Shown in pieces: positions 40,214-51,654 of a stretch of DNA of 64,000 nt (the stretch's first letter is position 1; every line of letters begins with the position of its first letter). Below the pieces are notes generated by a model. It was not told the DNA's origin. It did not search any database and saw only the letters and a program-made list of their open reading frames with translations. The DNA comes from Phaeodactylum tricornutum CCAP 1055/1 (Eukaryota > Bacillariophyta > Bacillariophyceae > Surirellales > Neidiaceae). The position numbers were made by a program, and so were the translations under genes. The stretch is taken from contig NC_011677.1 in the NCBI RefSeq assembly GCF_000150955.2, positions 62,001 through 126,000 of the forward strand, in the 5' to 3' direction.

Positions 40214-40788
40214 ATGGCGGAACAACCCCAAGGAAGCTACCCACGAATCAACGGGAAAATGTTACAGTCGGGCGTCTACAACGATCAGCTCGTCTCGCTG
40301 ATGGGGCGCTTTGTTTCAATGCCAAACCCGGACGCCACCGTTTCCTTTCAGTGCGCGGACCAAGTCGTCGTCACGCTTTCGACCGAACACGCCGAAGTAC
40401 CGCCGCTGGATATGATCGACGGCCCCGTGGTAGAAATCGTCGGACAAGTCGCTACGGGACAAGACCCACTCATGGTAAGACTACCATTCGTGGTGTCGTG
40501 TTTGTGTGTGATGTGCGTACGAGTGCGTATATATATATATATATACAAGTGTTGTACGCGTAGAGATGTATACGGATGAATAGGGATCTTTCCAGCGCCA
40601 CCTGGCGGGTGCCTGAAAGGAATCGCAAACGTGTTCCCACCAATTCACACTACGTCTTCCTTTGTCCCCGTTAGATGTTCGTCGTTCGTGAACTGTCCAA
40701 GGACTTGGACTTGGACGTCTACAACCAGATGATCGAGGTACAACAAAACCCCAAGTTTCAAAACTACTTTGCGCCCATTCAGGCGTAA
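40214..40788 (+). CDS. RPA3: Replication protein A 14-kDa subunit (RPA3), two exons
   Basis: Smallest subunit of the single-strand DNA-binding RPA trimer, with a single OB fold. Exon 1 (40214-40474) encodes PRINGKMLQSGVYNDQLVSL, then GRF, DQVVVTLS and VVEIVGQVA. It ends ATG|GTAAGA. Exon 2 (40675-40788) adds MFVVRELSKDLDLDVYNQMI and a stop after FAPIQA. The 200-nt intron contains an AT microsatellite (about 40529-40544). Total length of 124 residues is normal for RPA3. The INGxML and 'G.....d.y..mi' patterns match the family. Confidence 0.9.
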
Positions 40789-41389
40789 ATACGTACGTAC
40801 CCACTACATACAGTGTCAATCTCTACGCGCGCCAACCAATAAGCATGGATGGAATTCAAGATATGGACGATTGTATCCAGGCCTGCGTCGGCCATACTTT
40901 GGGCATAATTTCAGATAGAACCAGGGAGGTTAACCTATCTAGAACTATCCCCACAGCACCTTAGCTTTTCTATGTAGTCTATTCCGAGTAATGTTCGTTA
41001 TCTGTGATCTACGTGTAGCTCAAGAATTGTCGTTGCTCTGTACAAACAGCAACGTAAGAACTGTTTACCTCAGCGATGTCTTTTACATCCGCTGCATCAC
41101 TTCCGAGTGAACGCAAGGATGAAACTGATGCAACCTCGGGAGTCTTCGAATCAGTATCAGTGTGGTACTGATGCGGCTACGGTTATGATGAGAAATACAC
41201 ACCACAAATTGCTAAAATTGCAACTGTTACTAAAGTACTGATCTTTACGGCCGCCCGGGCAAAAAATAGGTGTGTAGAGCAAAATAGATAATTGAGACCA
41301 AAATCAGCATAAATTGCAGAAGTGAAAGACAAAACACAAATCAAGGTTGAGAGAAAGATTCCTTGCTACAAAAAGTAAGAAAACAGCGC
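40789..41389. other. Intergenic region between convergent RPA3 and DUR3 copy 1
   Basis: About 600 bases; both neighbours end here. I see no gene or notable repeat. Confidence 0.6.
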
Positions 41390-44328
41390 CTAGGCTTCCA
41401 TCTCGGCAGCGACTTCTGCATCAGCCTTGTCCATCTCTTCCGAAATTTCTTTCTCCGCAGCTACAGCCTCGGCCGGGTCTTCAGCACGTCTGGGTTCACG
41501 GCCTGTAACAGCGTAGAAAACTCCGGAAAGAACCATGCTGATGTCTTCGGCGCTCTCCGTCAAAGGGAGAATCGTGATGACCAAAGCGGCACCGAAACCC
41601 CAAGCGATAGCCACCAAAACCCAGAAGGCAAAGTAGCTCTTGGTGAAGACACCAGCAGGAACAGAAAGGATGGGCCAAATAAATATAAGCACCAACGTCA
41701 AGGCATATCCACGGCGGGTAATCCAGCGTTCAGCACGACGAAGCGCAACAGGGTCCTTCTCTTCATCCGTGAGTCCACGCGTATCCTGTTCGACGAGAGT
41801 TATATGCTTGTCGAGTTCAGAAAAGTCGTAGTCCTGGGGATCGATGAACATGGAGTAGACATAGTGAATGGCACCTGAGGAGAGAATGGCAATCAAGTTG
41901 CCACTCAACATGACCTCGTTAGTTCCGAGGGCGTCCACAGAAATAGTATCACTCTGGACCTTAGCGGCAACAAGCCATCCAGTAACGGCCAACACAAGAC
42001 CGGTCCATGCTGCAATGACGGCACCGGTGCCAGACGCCTTCTTCCAAGTCATCATGTTCCACAAGGGAACGACGGCCGATCCAATGACAACTCCCATGAA
42101 AAGGTATACCCAGCCCAAGCTCAGTCCAATTTCGAACAAAAGAATGGCAAAGCATCCCATAAAAAGTCCAAATACAACAATCACGACCCGGGAAACGAAC
42201 AGAATCTGATCTCCGGTAGCTTCGGGGTTGATGTACTGACGATAGATGTCGTAAGCGACCAAGGAAGAAACGGCGATTGATTCGGCGGATCCGGTGGACA
42301 CAATCGCCATGAAGAGCATAATTAGAATGAGAATGGCACCAGCATCGCCAAGCAATTCGAAAGCGACAGCAGGAGGGACCAGACCGTTTCCGGCTTCAGT
42401 AGAAGTAATTGGGAGCATAAGAGCCGTAGAGGCGAGGCCAAGAGAGGTGGCGAGAGAGAACGGAATGGCAAACCAGCACACTCTGTAAAAAAGAGCCAAC
42501 ATGATAAGAAATATTCTACATTAGAATGGAAAGTCAATGAACATTTTAACGTACCCTCCAAGCAAGTAACCACGGGCGGCACTGCTGGGCTTGGCAGCAA
42601 TAGCAGATTGCCAGTAAGATTGGTCCACAAACACGGTACCAAAGTTACCGACGATGTTGATGATTCCAAACATGAGACCATCTCCAGAAATCATGGTCAA
42701 ATACGATCCCTTCTCGTTGCCAGAAACGGGACCGCACGCATACTTCCCGGCCTCGAAGAAAGTTCCAGAATCGTCAGAGAAAATAGCTTCACACTCTTCA
42801 GTAGTGAAAGAGACGGTCTGGTCAAGGAAATCGTAGATCTGGTCACTCGAGTAGAACTTGATGTACACCAGGAAGATCATCGTGATCAACACGGCGTAGA
42901 TGATCACTGTGTGGATGTAGCTCGCCAAGAAAGTCGCCTGGAGCCCTCCACTAGCGGTGTACAAAATGACTCCCCAAGGAATCAAAAAAGACGCAAGACG
43001 GTAGTCCATACCAGTTAGAGCTTCGACGGTGGCGGCTCCACCGAGCAAGAGCATCGAAGTCACAATGATATTGGCGGCGAAACAGAAGAAGAGAAACGTC
43101 AGATGGGCGGTCTTTCCCCACCGTGCGTTGACAATTTCAGCGACGGTATGTGCAGACGGAGCCACCTTCTTGAGGTTGATGGCCAAGACTCCGAAGAGCA
43201 AAACCTGAATGGTGGCACCAGACGCATACCTATTTTGATGCAGTCGAAGAAGAATATGAGAAAAGGGCGACATGAGATCGATGTCGCAACAAGGGCATTT
43301 CCGATGGGCGAAAACAGACAGCGTAAAATGCCGAAGATCTAAACGGAACTTGATGGAGAAAGATTTTAGTGCCGGAAGCCACTTAAAAATTTCAGCCAAT
43401 CAAAAAGCAGTTACATATGGAAGGACTGTGTAACATACATCAGCTTGAAGATAATAAGACGTCATACCGAGCTCTCGCTCACCGATCCGTCGTTAGAATC
43501 ATTTTCAGTGAGGTATGAAACACGACCATGGTAACAAATGAGGATATACCTCTTGACGAGTTATCCAATCCATCACTCAGATTGTGGTGATTGTTGTCGT
43601 CCATGTCGTAGGGCGGCCATCAAGGGAATGAACCTCTCAAAAATGTCACAAGGTCACAGACTTACCAGAAAGGTCCCGATACACCGTATGCCCAGGCAAC
43701 GTTGGAGGACTGGAGTAGTGCTGTGATGAAAGAAAATCTATTTGAGAAATCGGAATTCAAAAGCTTTTAGAATGATGAAAAAAAATTTCATCACTTACTC
43801 GCAGCCTAAAAGAGGGGTAAAAGGGAGCTTCATTTGTGAGGGGGGATGGAACGAAGTAACAAAACCAACAATCACATGATCCACAGCTCGGTATCACTTA
43901 CCCATGTCCACTGGGAAACAATAACCGAGGCCGTGAGACCGGTCTTAATCATGCGACCAGCAGTGCTGTATAATGACAGAACGAAGGGCGTTAGAAAGCG
44001 AAATTGACGATTAAGTACCACCTTTGGAAATCCGATAACGGAGGAACAGAGACCAGAGCGGGATTGCGACGATTGTGACAACAATTAGGAATATGCAGAC
44101 AACTTACTTGAAATGCTCAGAAGTGACTTCACCCCGGGCACCAAAATATTTGTTCAGGTAAACAAGGATCGTAGTGATGATCGAGAAGAGAAATCCAAAC
44201 CCGAGGACAACAAGGTATCCGACACCCTCCGAAAGCGGAGGCTCGCCTCCGAAGAAGGAGTCTTGTCCCCGATACTTGTCAAAGGGAGGGAGATCATAGG
44301 TGATCTCGCTGACGGTGTTCGTGCTCAT
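41390..44328 (-). CDS. DUR3: Urea/sodium symporter DUR3-type (SSS family), copy 1, six exons including a 7-nt microexon
   Basis: High-affinity urea transporter of the sodium:solute symporter family, plasma membrane. Exons on the minus strand are 44328-44108, 43965-43902, 43805-43799 (7 nt, GCTGCGA), 43720-43666, 43229-42555 and 42482-41390. Joined, they read [53 protein letters not shown] and [20 protein letters not shown], all canonical DUR3 segments, with every phase correct. The start [19 protein letters not shown] is chosen because copy 2 begins alike. There are about 15 predicted TM helices and an acidic C-terminal tail. The last two exons were separate long frames only because of a 72-nt intron. 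Copy 1 looks functional. Confidence 0.93.
43799..43805 (-). other. 7-nt microexon of DUR3 copy 1
   Basis: TTTTAG|GCTGCGA|GTAAGTG on the minus strand. With phase 0 in and phase 1 out, it supplies Ala-Ala and the first base of Thr in QWTWAATLLQ, a family-conserved stretch. Skipping it would break both frame and motif. Confidence 0.9.
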
Positions 44329-45234
44329 CGTGCGGCTCGAATTCTCAATTGGATATCGGCACTCTGTTGTAATGCGCGACCACAAAAATTGTGAGAGTGG
44401 GTGAGTGATCAACTGAGTGCTTGGCAGTACTACGGTATGAAGAACATTTCTCACGGAAAATCTGAGCGACTATTTCTGTACTGTAGTTACAGCAAATGGC
44501 GTAGAAATCAGTCTAGATCCACACTCCCCATCGATCGGAACCCTCGTTACTTTCTGTTTATTCACATTTGATTCTTCGAGAGGAGGCGGATGAGAATTTT
44601 TTTACAGTGCAGGATACAACCGATATCGTTTTCCCCAGACAGCTTCCGTTGATGATGAATGAAGTTGTATTTCATCATAGTCTGAAAACTCACTAGCTAG
44701 ACAGAGCGTCGCCTAAAACAATAAATAAGTTATCTTACTTAGTAATAAAAGAGAAGCAAGTATATAAGCGTTTAACATTCTAATGATATAAAGCGCGCTC
44801 AAAATTCATTAGAATTTTTTGGAAAATTGAGCATGAGTGTACCTCTGACTAATGTAAGGAATTTGCAGTTACACATGTTTTGTCCGAGTGTTAACTGGAT
44901 GTTTTTGTAATTTCCCGTTCATTACCTCGAAACTCCATCAAATTTTGCGGAAGTATATTCCACAGGGACTCTTCCAAATAGGACCGAGACAGTGTATGGA
45001 ATCTAGTCTTCATTTCTATTGCTGACTGTGGTGTATTGGCTCCGCCAATGAGTTCTGATGTAAATGTGCGCTCTTTCCGAAACTCCACATTCCTCCGGAT
45101 ATAATGACATCTTGCCAAAGATGAAATTTGATGGAAATCCTGGGAGCTACACAACTTCCACAGAGACCTTGGTTGATATCCTTGGCCGTCGCCCTCCTGC
45201 GAAATAGTGTTGCTCAGAAGATTCGAGTGGGACG
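44329..45234. other. Intergenic region between divergent DUR3 copy 1 and TPR gene
   Basis: About 900 bases, with an AT-rich middle (44700-44830). I see no gene; an ORF of 123 codons on the minus strand (45262-44891) has no coding character. It probably holds both promoters. Confidence 0.55.
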
Positions 45235-46550
45235 ATGCGGCACGTGGGTGTGACAAGCACATTTGGAAATGCTTGGCTGATTGTAAATTTATTCGTTGGC
45301 GCAGGGTTTATCCGGGCGTTCCCTGAGCAGTCTCTCGCTCGGCAAAGATCCGTCCGGGCATCGCGTATCGTCAACGCCCTGTTCGGTGATCGGAAGCGAA
45401 CGACTTCCGCTGCTGAAAACTCGTTCAAGTCACCAACATCTGATCGCTTCGATTGGATCGAATGGGAGGTTTATGTAGACCAGACCAAGTCCTCGCTGGA
45501 CAAGGGAAGCTCTGCGACGTTGGACGCGTTCATCGGCCTGTCGGTTCCTTCAGTTCGAGTACAGCCTGCCGTTCTCCCCAAAAATAAGATGAAGGGACCG
45601 GCCGTTCGTTGTATTGCAGTCAACGACAACAAGCGAAACAGCTTTGATGTGGGGAATGTAGATTCCGTTGACAAAGTCTACCGCGTACTTACCAAACACA
45701 TGCAAGTCAAGGTACGCAACGAATGCCGACTGTTACGTTACTGATAGTCATGCTTGCGGAATTCACTTGGATCAGACTGACCGTTTGTTTTCTAATTCAA
45801 TACAGGGGATAAGTTCTAAAAGTAGGGAATGCCTCAAGTGGAAGTACAAGGCGAATGGGTAGTAAGTCAAAGAAACGGGGGCTCTGCAGCCAGCGTGTTC
45901 CATGCACAAATCTCTCACCGTGTCATGGCTCCCTTTGGTTCGAAAGCGTGGAAGCGGGAGAAACCGCTAGAGCCATTGAAGCTTATGGAAAAGCTCTCGA
46001 GTCGGGAGTGAAGCAACAGGAAGGCGTTATACTTCTCATGAGATCAACAGCATACTTGAAAAGTGCGGCGTCTCACAAAGAACAACTGAAAGAAATCGTG
46101 GACGATTTGATTCTGATGGTTCCAGATACACCCAAACTGCAAACTCTGTACGAAGAAGCGTCAATCGATACTTCGTTGGCAAACTCCATTTTCAGACGTG
46201 TCGTGGAAGAAAGCAGTCGCCAGGAGGAACAATTTCGTCGCACCCAATATCGGCACGGCTTGTATCAGTGGTCTCTGCTCAAGGCTGCTCAGGATTCGTT
46301 GCGAGGCACCGAGCTCTTGCCCAACTATGCGACAGCATGGCTTCGCGCTGGTGAAATTCTTTCGGAGCTTTGGAAATTAAAGGAAAGTACACAGTACTAC
46401 GAGCGCGCTATCGAGCTCGACGATTCTTTGCACGACTCCCTCATACCAGTGATAGACCGACTCGAGAAACGGCAAGCGCTTTTGGATAATGCCAGAGAAT
46501 ACGGATGGTCGGAAGATACACTTCGACTAGCGTTGGACGTTGCCGGCTGA
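45235..46550 (+). CDS. TPR-repeat protein with secretory/plastid-like presequence, three exons
   Basis: Exon 1 (45235-45711) starts with a hydrophobic presequence (FGNAWLIVNLFVGAGFIRAFPE) recalling plastid-targeting signals. It continues with a unique Ser/Lys-rich domain. Donor AAG|GTACGC and acceptor AATACAG give exon 2 (45806-45858). A second, 88-nt intron (45859-45946) with a GTAGTA donor leads to exon 3 (45947-46550). The joined reading is KANGVEAGETARAIEAYGKALESG, a good TPR first helix pair, and the repeat returns at NYATAWLRAGEILSELWKLKESTQYYERAIELDDS. The second intron is my proposal based on TPR continuity. The role is probably protein-protein interaction; the partner is unknown. Confidence 0.7.
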
Positions 46551-46706
46551 GATCGCTTGCTACAAAGTGCGAGCCGTTGATATTTGCGCGACACTAGAGC
46601 TTGGAATATGAACATACGTCAAGCCTAGGAAAAAGCTCACTTCGGAATACGCGCTCTTAACTATATTTACAATGCAAAAACGGACGCCATGTACGAAAGA
46701 TGTCTG

Positions 46707-48545
46707 CTACAAAGGTGGCATGCGATTTTTGGAGAGCGGTAATGATGCCTGTGAGGCATCATCCAGTAGCAAACTCTCCCCCATAAATGAAGCTAACGTG
46801 TGTTTGTGAATTCCATATAAGGAAGCCAGCTCTCGCAGTCGCCGGCGTAGGTCCTCCGCGTCTCCGTTTGTCGGATACCTGTCAAGCCTTTTAACACCTG
46901 TTAGCATCACGTTCTTGCTGGTATGCTCACCACCGATAAATTCAAAAACTTGAACTTGATACCCGGCCAACTCCATGAGAAGTGCTCGAATCGAGTCCGT
47001 CACCGTTTCCGCCATTCGCTCACGATAAATGTTGTGTCGCAGCACATCCCCTAGTGCATGGGATGGATTTTGGTTGGCGTGTTGATTGAGCTGGGGTCGC
47101 ACTTGTCGGTGACAACACGGTGCTACCACAATTACATGGGAATCACCCATAATTCCAGACCAGAGCGCATCGTCCGTTGCCGTATCGCAGGCATGTAGCG
47201 CAATCGAAACCCGCAGCGAATCGTTTGTGTCCGGCTTAGCAAGCCTTTGCGCCCTAGCTTTAGCCAAATGGCTTTCAATGGTACCCTGTTCAAACACTAG
47301 ACCCTCCATGTCTTTACCAAGTGCTTGCGCAATACCGTTGATTTCGTCCACAAGTTTCGGTCGGACATCAATACCTCGACTCTGAACATTGGCGGTCTGA
47401 TATTGTTGTCGAAGGAAGTGGTGGAGTGCAAAGGTCAAGTAGCCGCGACCGCATCCCATGTCAACAACGTCGATGGATGATTGGGTATCCGTGGTTGGTA
47501 AGGCCTGTCGAATGTGCTGGTGGACAATTTCGACAAACTTTTGACATTGACGTAGTTTCGAGGCCATTCCAGCCCGTGGTTTGCCGTGTTCGTTAGTGAC
47601 GCCCAGTGCTTGCAAGAATGCGGCTTTGGTAGGGACGGGTCCTTGCTTGACACGATCGTGCGCCAGAGGCACGAAGGATGTCTGCGACGGGCCATCGATG
47701 CCGTTGCGCTCCGGTGTCGGCTTCGAAACGAGACGAGGCTTTTTGAGTTTGTGTTGCACCTGCAGGTCCCAAATGGTGGTCACCGTTTCCAAAGTTCCCC
47801 TCTGGATAGCCAGGGGTGTTCCCGGCGCAGCATAGAGGACTTCGTCCCCCCATTCCGATGCCGCTTCCGCGACGAAACGGTTCCGTTCCGAACGTGTGCG
47901 ATCGTGTTCACCATTTCGTGGCATCGCCCAAGCGGTAAAGAGAGCCTCCATCCACTCACCAGCTACGTCCAAGTCCCAGTTTTTGACAATATCCGTCGCT
48001 AGATGGTATTTGATAGTAACTTGTAGCTTAGTGGCGTGTTTGACTTGAACGAGTCGCCCCGCTACCAAACGAATCGCTCCTCTGGTTTCGTCGGTCACCT
48101 GTTGCTGCAGGACTTTCTTGGATGGTCCGTGAAGCGTCAACGAGACAAAGGAGCCGTTCCGCAGCGATTCTTGCGTATGTTGCAGAAACAATCCGAGATG
48201 CTCCTCTCGTGAGGAGCGATTGGAGGCGACGGACGCCTTCGACGGTGGATGATTGGTCGTGCGACTCGCCGACAAGGTTGTCGAAACGACTCGTCTCGGT
48301 AGTCTTTGTGTGTCTGGGCTCTGCAGTAATCTTGGAAACGTTCCAAAGCAACGGGCCGTTATTTGAGGAAAGTACGGGGATGCACCGCGGTCTGGAGACG
48401 GAGACGCTCCGGAATAAACGAGCCTGCTCGAAAGGTCTTTGCGACGCGTCGTCGTCGTGGGCAAAAGTGCGCTCACCAAGCGGGCACAAGCCACGAAAAG
48501 CAAAACGGCAACAGCCTCCATTGTCATTGCCGACTTGCCAACCAT
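46707..48545 (-). CDS. SAM-dependent methyltransferase (METTL25/RRNAD1-like), presequence-bearing
   Basis: 612 residues. The N-terminus has a signal-like core (MEAVAVLLFVACARLVSALLP). Class I methyltransferase motif I is VVDMGCGRGYLTFALHHFL, near residue 365. Motif II/III region includes SRGIDVRPKLVDEI, and SIALHACDTATDDALW follows. The diagnostic VVAPCCHRQVRPQ matches the methyltransferase family that includes METTL25, RRNAD1 and bacterial homologues, often annotated as rRNA or DNA/RNA methylases. The substrate is unknown. The first 350 residues contain an accessory domain (TRGAIRLVAGRLVQVKHATK). Single exon. Confidence 0.83.
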   Translation of the reverse strand: MVGKSAMTMEAVAVLLFVACARLVSALLPTTTTRRKDLSSRLVYSGASPSPDRGASPYFPQITARCFGTFPRLLQSPDTQRLPRRVVSTTLSASRTTNHPPSKASVASNRSSREEHLGLFLQHTQESLRNGSFVSLTLHGPSKKVLQQQVTDETRGAIRLVAGRLVQVKHATKLQVTIKYHLATDIVKNWDLDVAGEWMEALFTAWAMPRNGEHDRTRSERNRFVAEAASEWGDEVLYAAPGTPLAIQRGTLETVTTIWDLQVQHKLKKPRLVSKPTPERNGIDGPSQTSFVPLAHDRVKQGPVPTKAAFLQALGVTNEHGKPRAGMASKLRQCQKFVEIVHQHIRQALPTTDTQSSIDVVDMGCGRGYLTFALHHFLRQQYQTANVQSRGIDVRPKLVDEINGIAQALGKDMEGLVFEQGTIESHLAKARAQRLAKPDTNDSLRVSIALHACDTATDDALWSGIMGDSHVIVVAPCCHRQVRPQLNQHANQNPSHALGDVLRHNIYRERMAETVTDSIRALLMELAGYQVQVFEFIGGEHTSKNVMLTGVKRLDRYPTNGDAEDLRRRLRELASLYGIHKHTLASFMGESLLLDDASQASLPLSKNRMPPL

Positions 48546-49099
48546 GTTGCTCTGTGCTTTCCGGAAAGCAAACCAGATAGCGGAAGGAGTGGACAGGACA
48601 GGTCGGGCCGGTCCCTACCTACCATGGTGGAATACCCTTCCGAAGAAAAGCGTGTCGAGACGGATTGCCGGATAGAGACACAGGACGAATTCGTGTCTGA
48701 ATGTTTTTGATTGGTTTCTAAAATATCTCTGCAAAGCCGGATGGCAGAGCGCCAAACCCCCCAAATCATCCATATTCACAGTCAGGGTTCGTTCTGGATT
48801 GTCCAAAACATCGCACCATCGGCCGGGATGGTTCTACAAGAATTTCTGGGCACGATCTCTGTCCAACTCTTGTCGAGCCAACGAACTCTGTACCAAATCA
48901 ACACACTTTTGTTTGGGTTTGCGTGGAAGCTACCGATGCAACTATCTAATTTCGGACGAGAGTCAATACACCACAACTCCTTTACGATCCTCGGACAAAC
49001 TTTATCCTACTGGCAGTTTCTGCAGAGACATCCTTTCTAGTACACACATTATGGCACTACGTTGTCACCCGCCACCAGTAAAACAAACGCCTCCCACAA
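48546..49099. other. Intergenic region upstream of the methyltransferase
   Basis: 554 bases between the methyltransferase start and the DUR3 copy 2 stop. The 9-mer is at 48776. No gene seen. Confidence 0.6.
48776..48784 (+). promoter_or_regulatory. TCACWGTCA motif
   Basis: TCACAGTCA lies about 230 bp upstream of the methyltransferase ATG (48545, minus strand). Confidence 0.4.
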
Positions 49100-51654
49100 C
49101 TACGCTTCCTCTTCGGCCGCTAACTCCGCCTTGTAGAATCCTTTGTCGACGTCGTCGTCTCCACTTTCAGCGGAAACGACCTTAGCTTGGTTCACGTCCG
49201 AGGCGGGGGGCTCGTCGGGGTCTTCGGCGCGTTGCGCGTCACGGCCCGTCACCATGTTGAACAAACCCGATAGGACCATGTTGATGTCTTCGGCGCTCTC
49301 GGTTAGCGGAAGAATCGTAATCACGATAGCCGCTCCAAAGCCCCACGCGATAGCAATCAACACCCAGAACGCAAAGTAGCTCTTGGTAAAGACACCGGCA
49401 GGAATGGAAAGAAGAGGCCACAGAAAAATTAAAAACAACGTGAGCGCGTAGCCACGACGAGTGATCCAACGCTCGGCACGACGGAGCAACACCGGGTCCT
49501 TCTCTTCCTCGGTCAATCCACGGTAGTCCTCTTCTACGAGAGTAATGTGCGTATCGAGCTCAGCAAAGTCGTAGTCCTGGGGATCGACGAACGTCGAATA
49601 CAGGTAATGGATAATGCCGGACGAAAAAATGGCAATCAAGTTGCCACTCAACATGACCTGGTTGGTTCCGAGGGCTTCCACAGAAATAGTACCACTCTGG
49701 ACTTTGGCAGCCACGAGCCATCCGGTCAAGGCCAACGCGAGACCAGACCACGCCGCAATGACGGCACCGGGACCAGACGCCTTCTTCCAAGTCATCATGT
49801 TCCACAACGGAACGACGGCCGATCCAATAACGACACCCATGAAAAGGTACACCCAGCCCAAAGTTAACCCAATTTCGAACAACAGAATGGCAAAGCCCCC
49901 CATGAAGACGCCAAAAACAACAATCACGACCCGGGAAACGAACAGAATCTGATCTCCGGTAGCTTCGGGGTTGATGTACTGACGATAGATGTCGTAAGCG
50001 ACCAAGGAAGAAACAGCGATTGATTCGGCGGATCCGGTGGACACAATCGCCATGAAGAGCATAATTAGAATGAGAATGGCACCAGCATCGCCAAGCAATT
50101 CGAAAGCGACAGCAGGAGGGACCAGACCGTTTCCGGCTTCAGTAGAAGTAATTGGGAGCATAAGAGCCGTAGAGGCGAGGCCAAGAGAGGTGGCGAGAGA
50201 GAACGGAATGGCAAACCAGCACACTCTGTAAAAAAGAGCCAACATGATAAGAAATATTCTACATTAGAATGGAAAGTCAATGAACATTTTAACGTACCCT
50301 CCAAGCAAGTAACCACGGGTGGCACTGCTGGGCTTGGCAGCAATAGCAGATTGCCAGTAAGATTGGTCCACAAACACGGTACCAAAGTTACCGACGATGT
50401 TGATGATTCCAAACATGAGACCATCTCCAGAAATCATGGTCAAATACGATCCCTTCTCGTTGCCAGAAACGGGACCGCACGCATACTTCCCGGCCTCGAA
50501 GAAAGTTCCAGAATCGTCAGAGAAAATAGCTTCACACTCTTCAGTAGTGAAAGAGACGGTCTGGTCAAGGAAATCGTAGATCTGGTCACTCGAGTAGAAC
50601 TTGATGTACACCAGGAAGATCATCGTGATCAACACGGCGTAGATGATCACTGTGTGGATGTAGCTCGCCAAGAAAGTCGCCTGGAGCCCTCCACTAGCGG
50701 TGTACAAAAGGACTCCCCAAGGAATCAAAAAAGACGCAAGACGGAAATCCATTCCAGTAAGCGCTTCGACGGTGGCGGCTCCACCGAGCAAGAGTATCGA
50801 AGTCACAATGATATTGGCGGCGAAACAGAAAAAGAGAAACGTCAGATGAGCGGTCTTTCCCCACCGTGCGTTGACAATTTCAGCGACGGTATGTGCAGAG
50901 GGAGCCACCTTCTTGAGGTTGATGGCCAAGACTCCGAAGAGCAAAACCTGAATGGTGGCACCAGAGGCATACCTGTCACGGTTCATAAGAAAGCAAGAGT
51001 TGTTTTGTCAGCGGCTTATCATGGGAACAGTGGTACAAAGAAAAGGAGATAAGTTCCGACCATGGTTCATAGGATCAGTCTAGTCGAGGACTCACCAAAA
51101 GGGACCAGACACACCGTAAGCCCAAGCAACGTTTGATGATTGGAGAAGAGCTAGGATGAAAAGAAAATGATTGCGTAAGTCAACAATGAATTGACAATCA
51201 AGGTCTTCTGGCCAGGAGAGGCCTACTTACTTGCAGCCTATATTTCAAAGGGAGCAGAATGAGAAATCAATCAATACAACGTCCGAGAAGAAAGGGACAT
51301 CGTTGGTAACTTACCCATGTCCATTGAGATACAATCACACTTGCCGTAAGGCCTGTCTTGACGCTTCGCCCGGCCGTACTGTGGAAAGTGGGGGTTTGAA
51401 TTAGTCAGGGAAAATCGGACTCTATCCGAAAACAGATTCAACCTACGTACTTGAAGTGCTCCGAGGTAACATCTCCGTTGGCGCCAGACGAGCGCCGTCG
51501 TGATGACGGAGAAGAGAGCCCCAAACCCGAGAACAACCAGGTATCCGACACCTTCGGAAAGCGGGGGTTCGCCTCCAAAGTAGGAATCCTGTCCCTGATA
51601 TTTGTCGAAGGGAGGCAGGTCGTAGGTAATCTCACTCACAGAGGATGTGCTCAT
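49100..51654 (-). pseudogene. DUR3: DUR3-type urea symporter, copy 2, exon 1 out of frame
   Basis: Same six-exon layout as copy 1: 51654-51451, 51378-51315, 51237-51231 (7-nt microexon GCTGCAA), 51150-51096, 50972-50298 and 50225-49100. Exon lengths 2, 3, 4 and 5 equal those of copy 1. Exon 1 is 204 nt instead of 221. Seventeen bases that encode YLNKYF in copy 1 are absent, so VITTALV runs into a wrong frame before [11 protein letters not shown]. All later exons and splice sites are intact. The 3' 830 bases differ from copy 1 mostly at silent sites, while about 1 kb spanning exon 5, its intron and part of exon 6 is nearly identical. It is a recent pseudogene, an allele, or an assembly error; otherwise it would be a working second transporter. 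Confidence 0.85.
51231..51237 (-). other. 7-nt microexon of DUR3 copy 2
   Basis: ATATAG|GCTGCAA|GTAAGTA on the minus strand, same phase and length as in copy 1 with one silent change. Conservation in a diverged flank argues for real use. Confidence 0.88.

Noticed and set aside
42322-42681. 119-codon ORF repeated identically at 50065-50424
   Set aside because: Off-frame shadow crossing the last intron of both DUR3 copies; its repetition only reflects the conversion tract.
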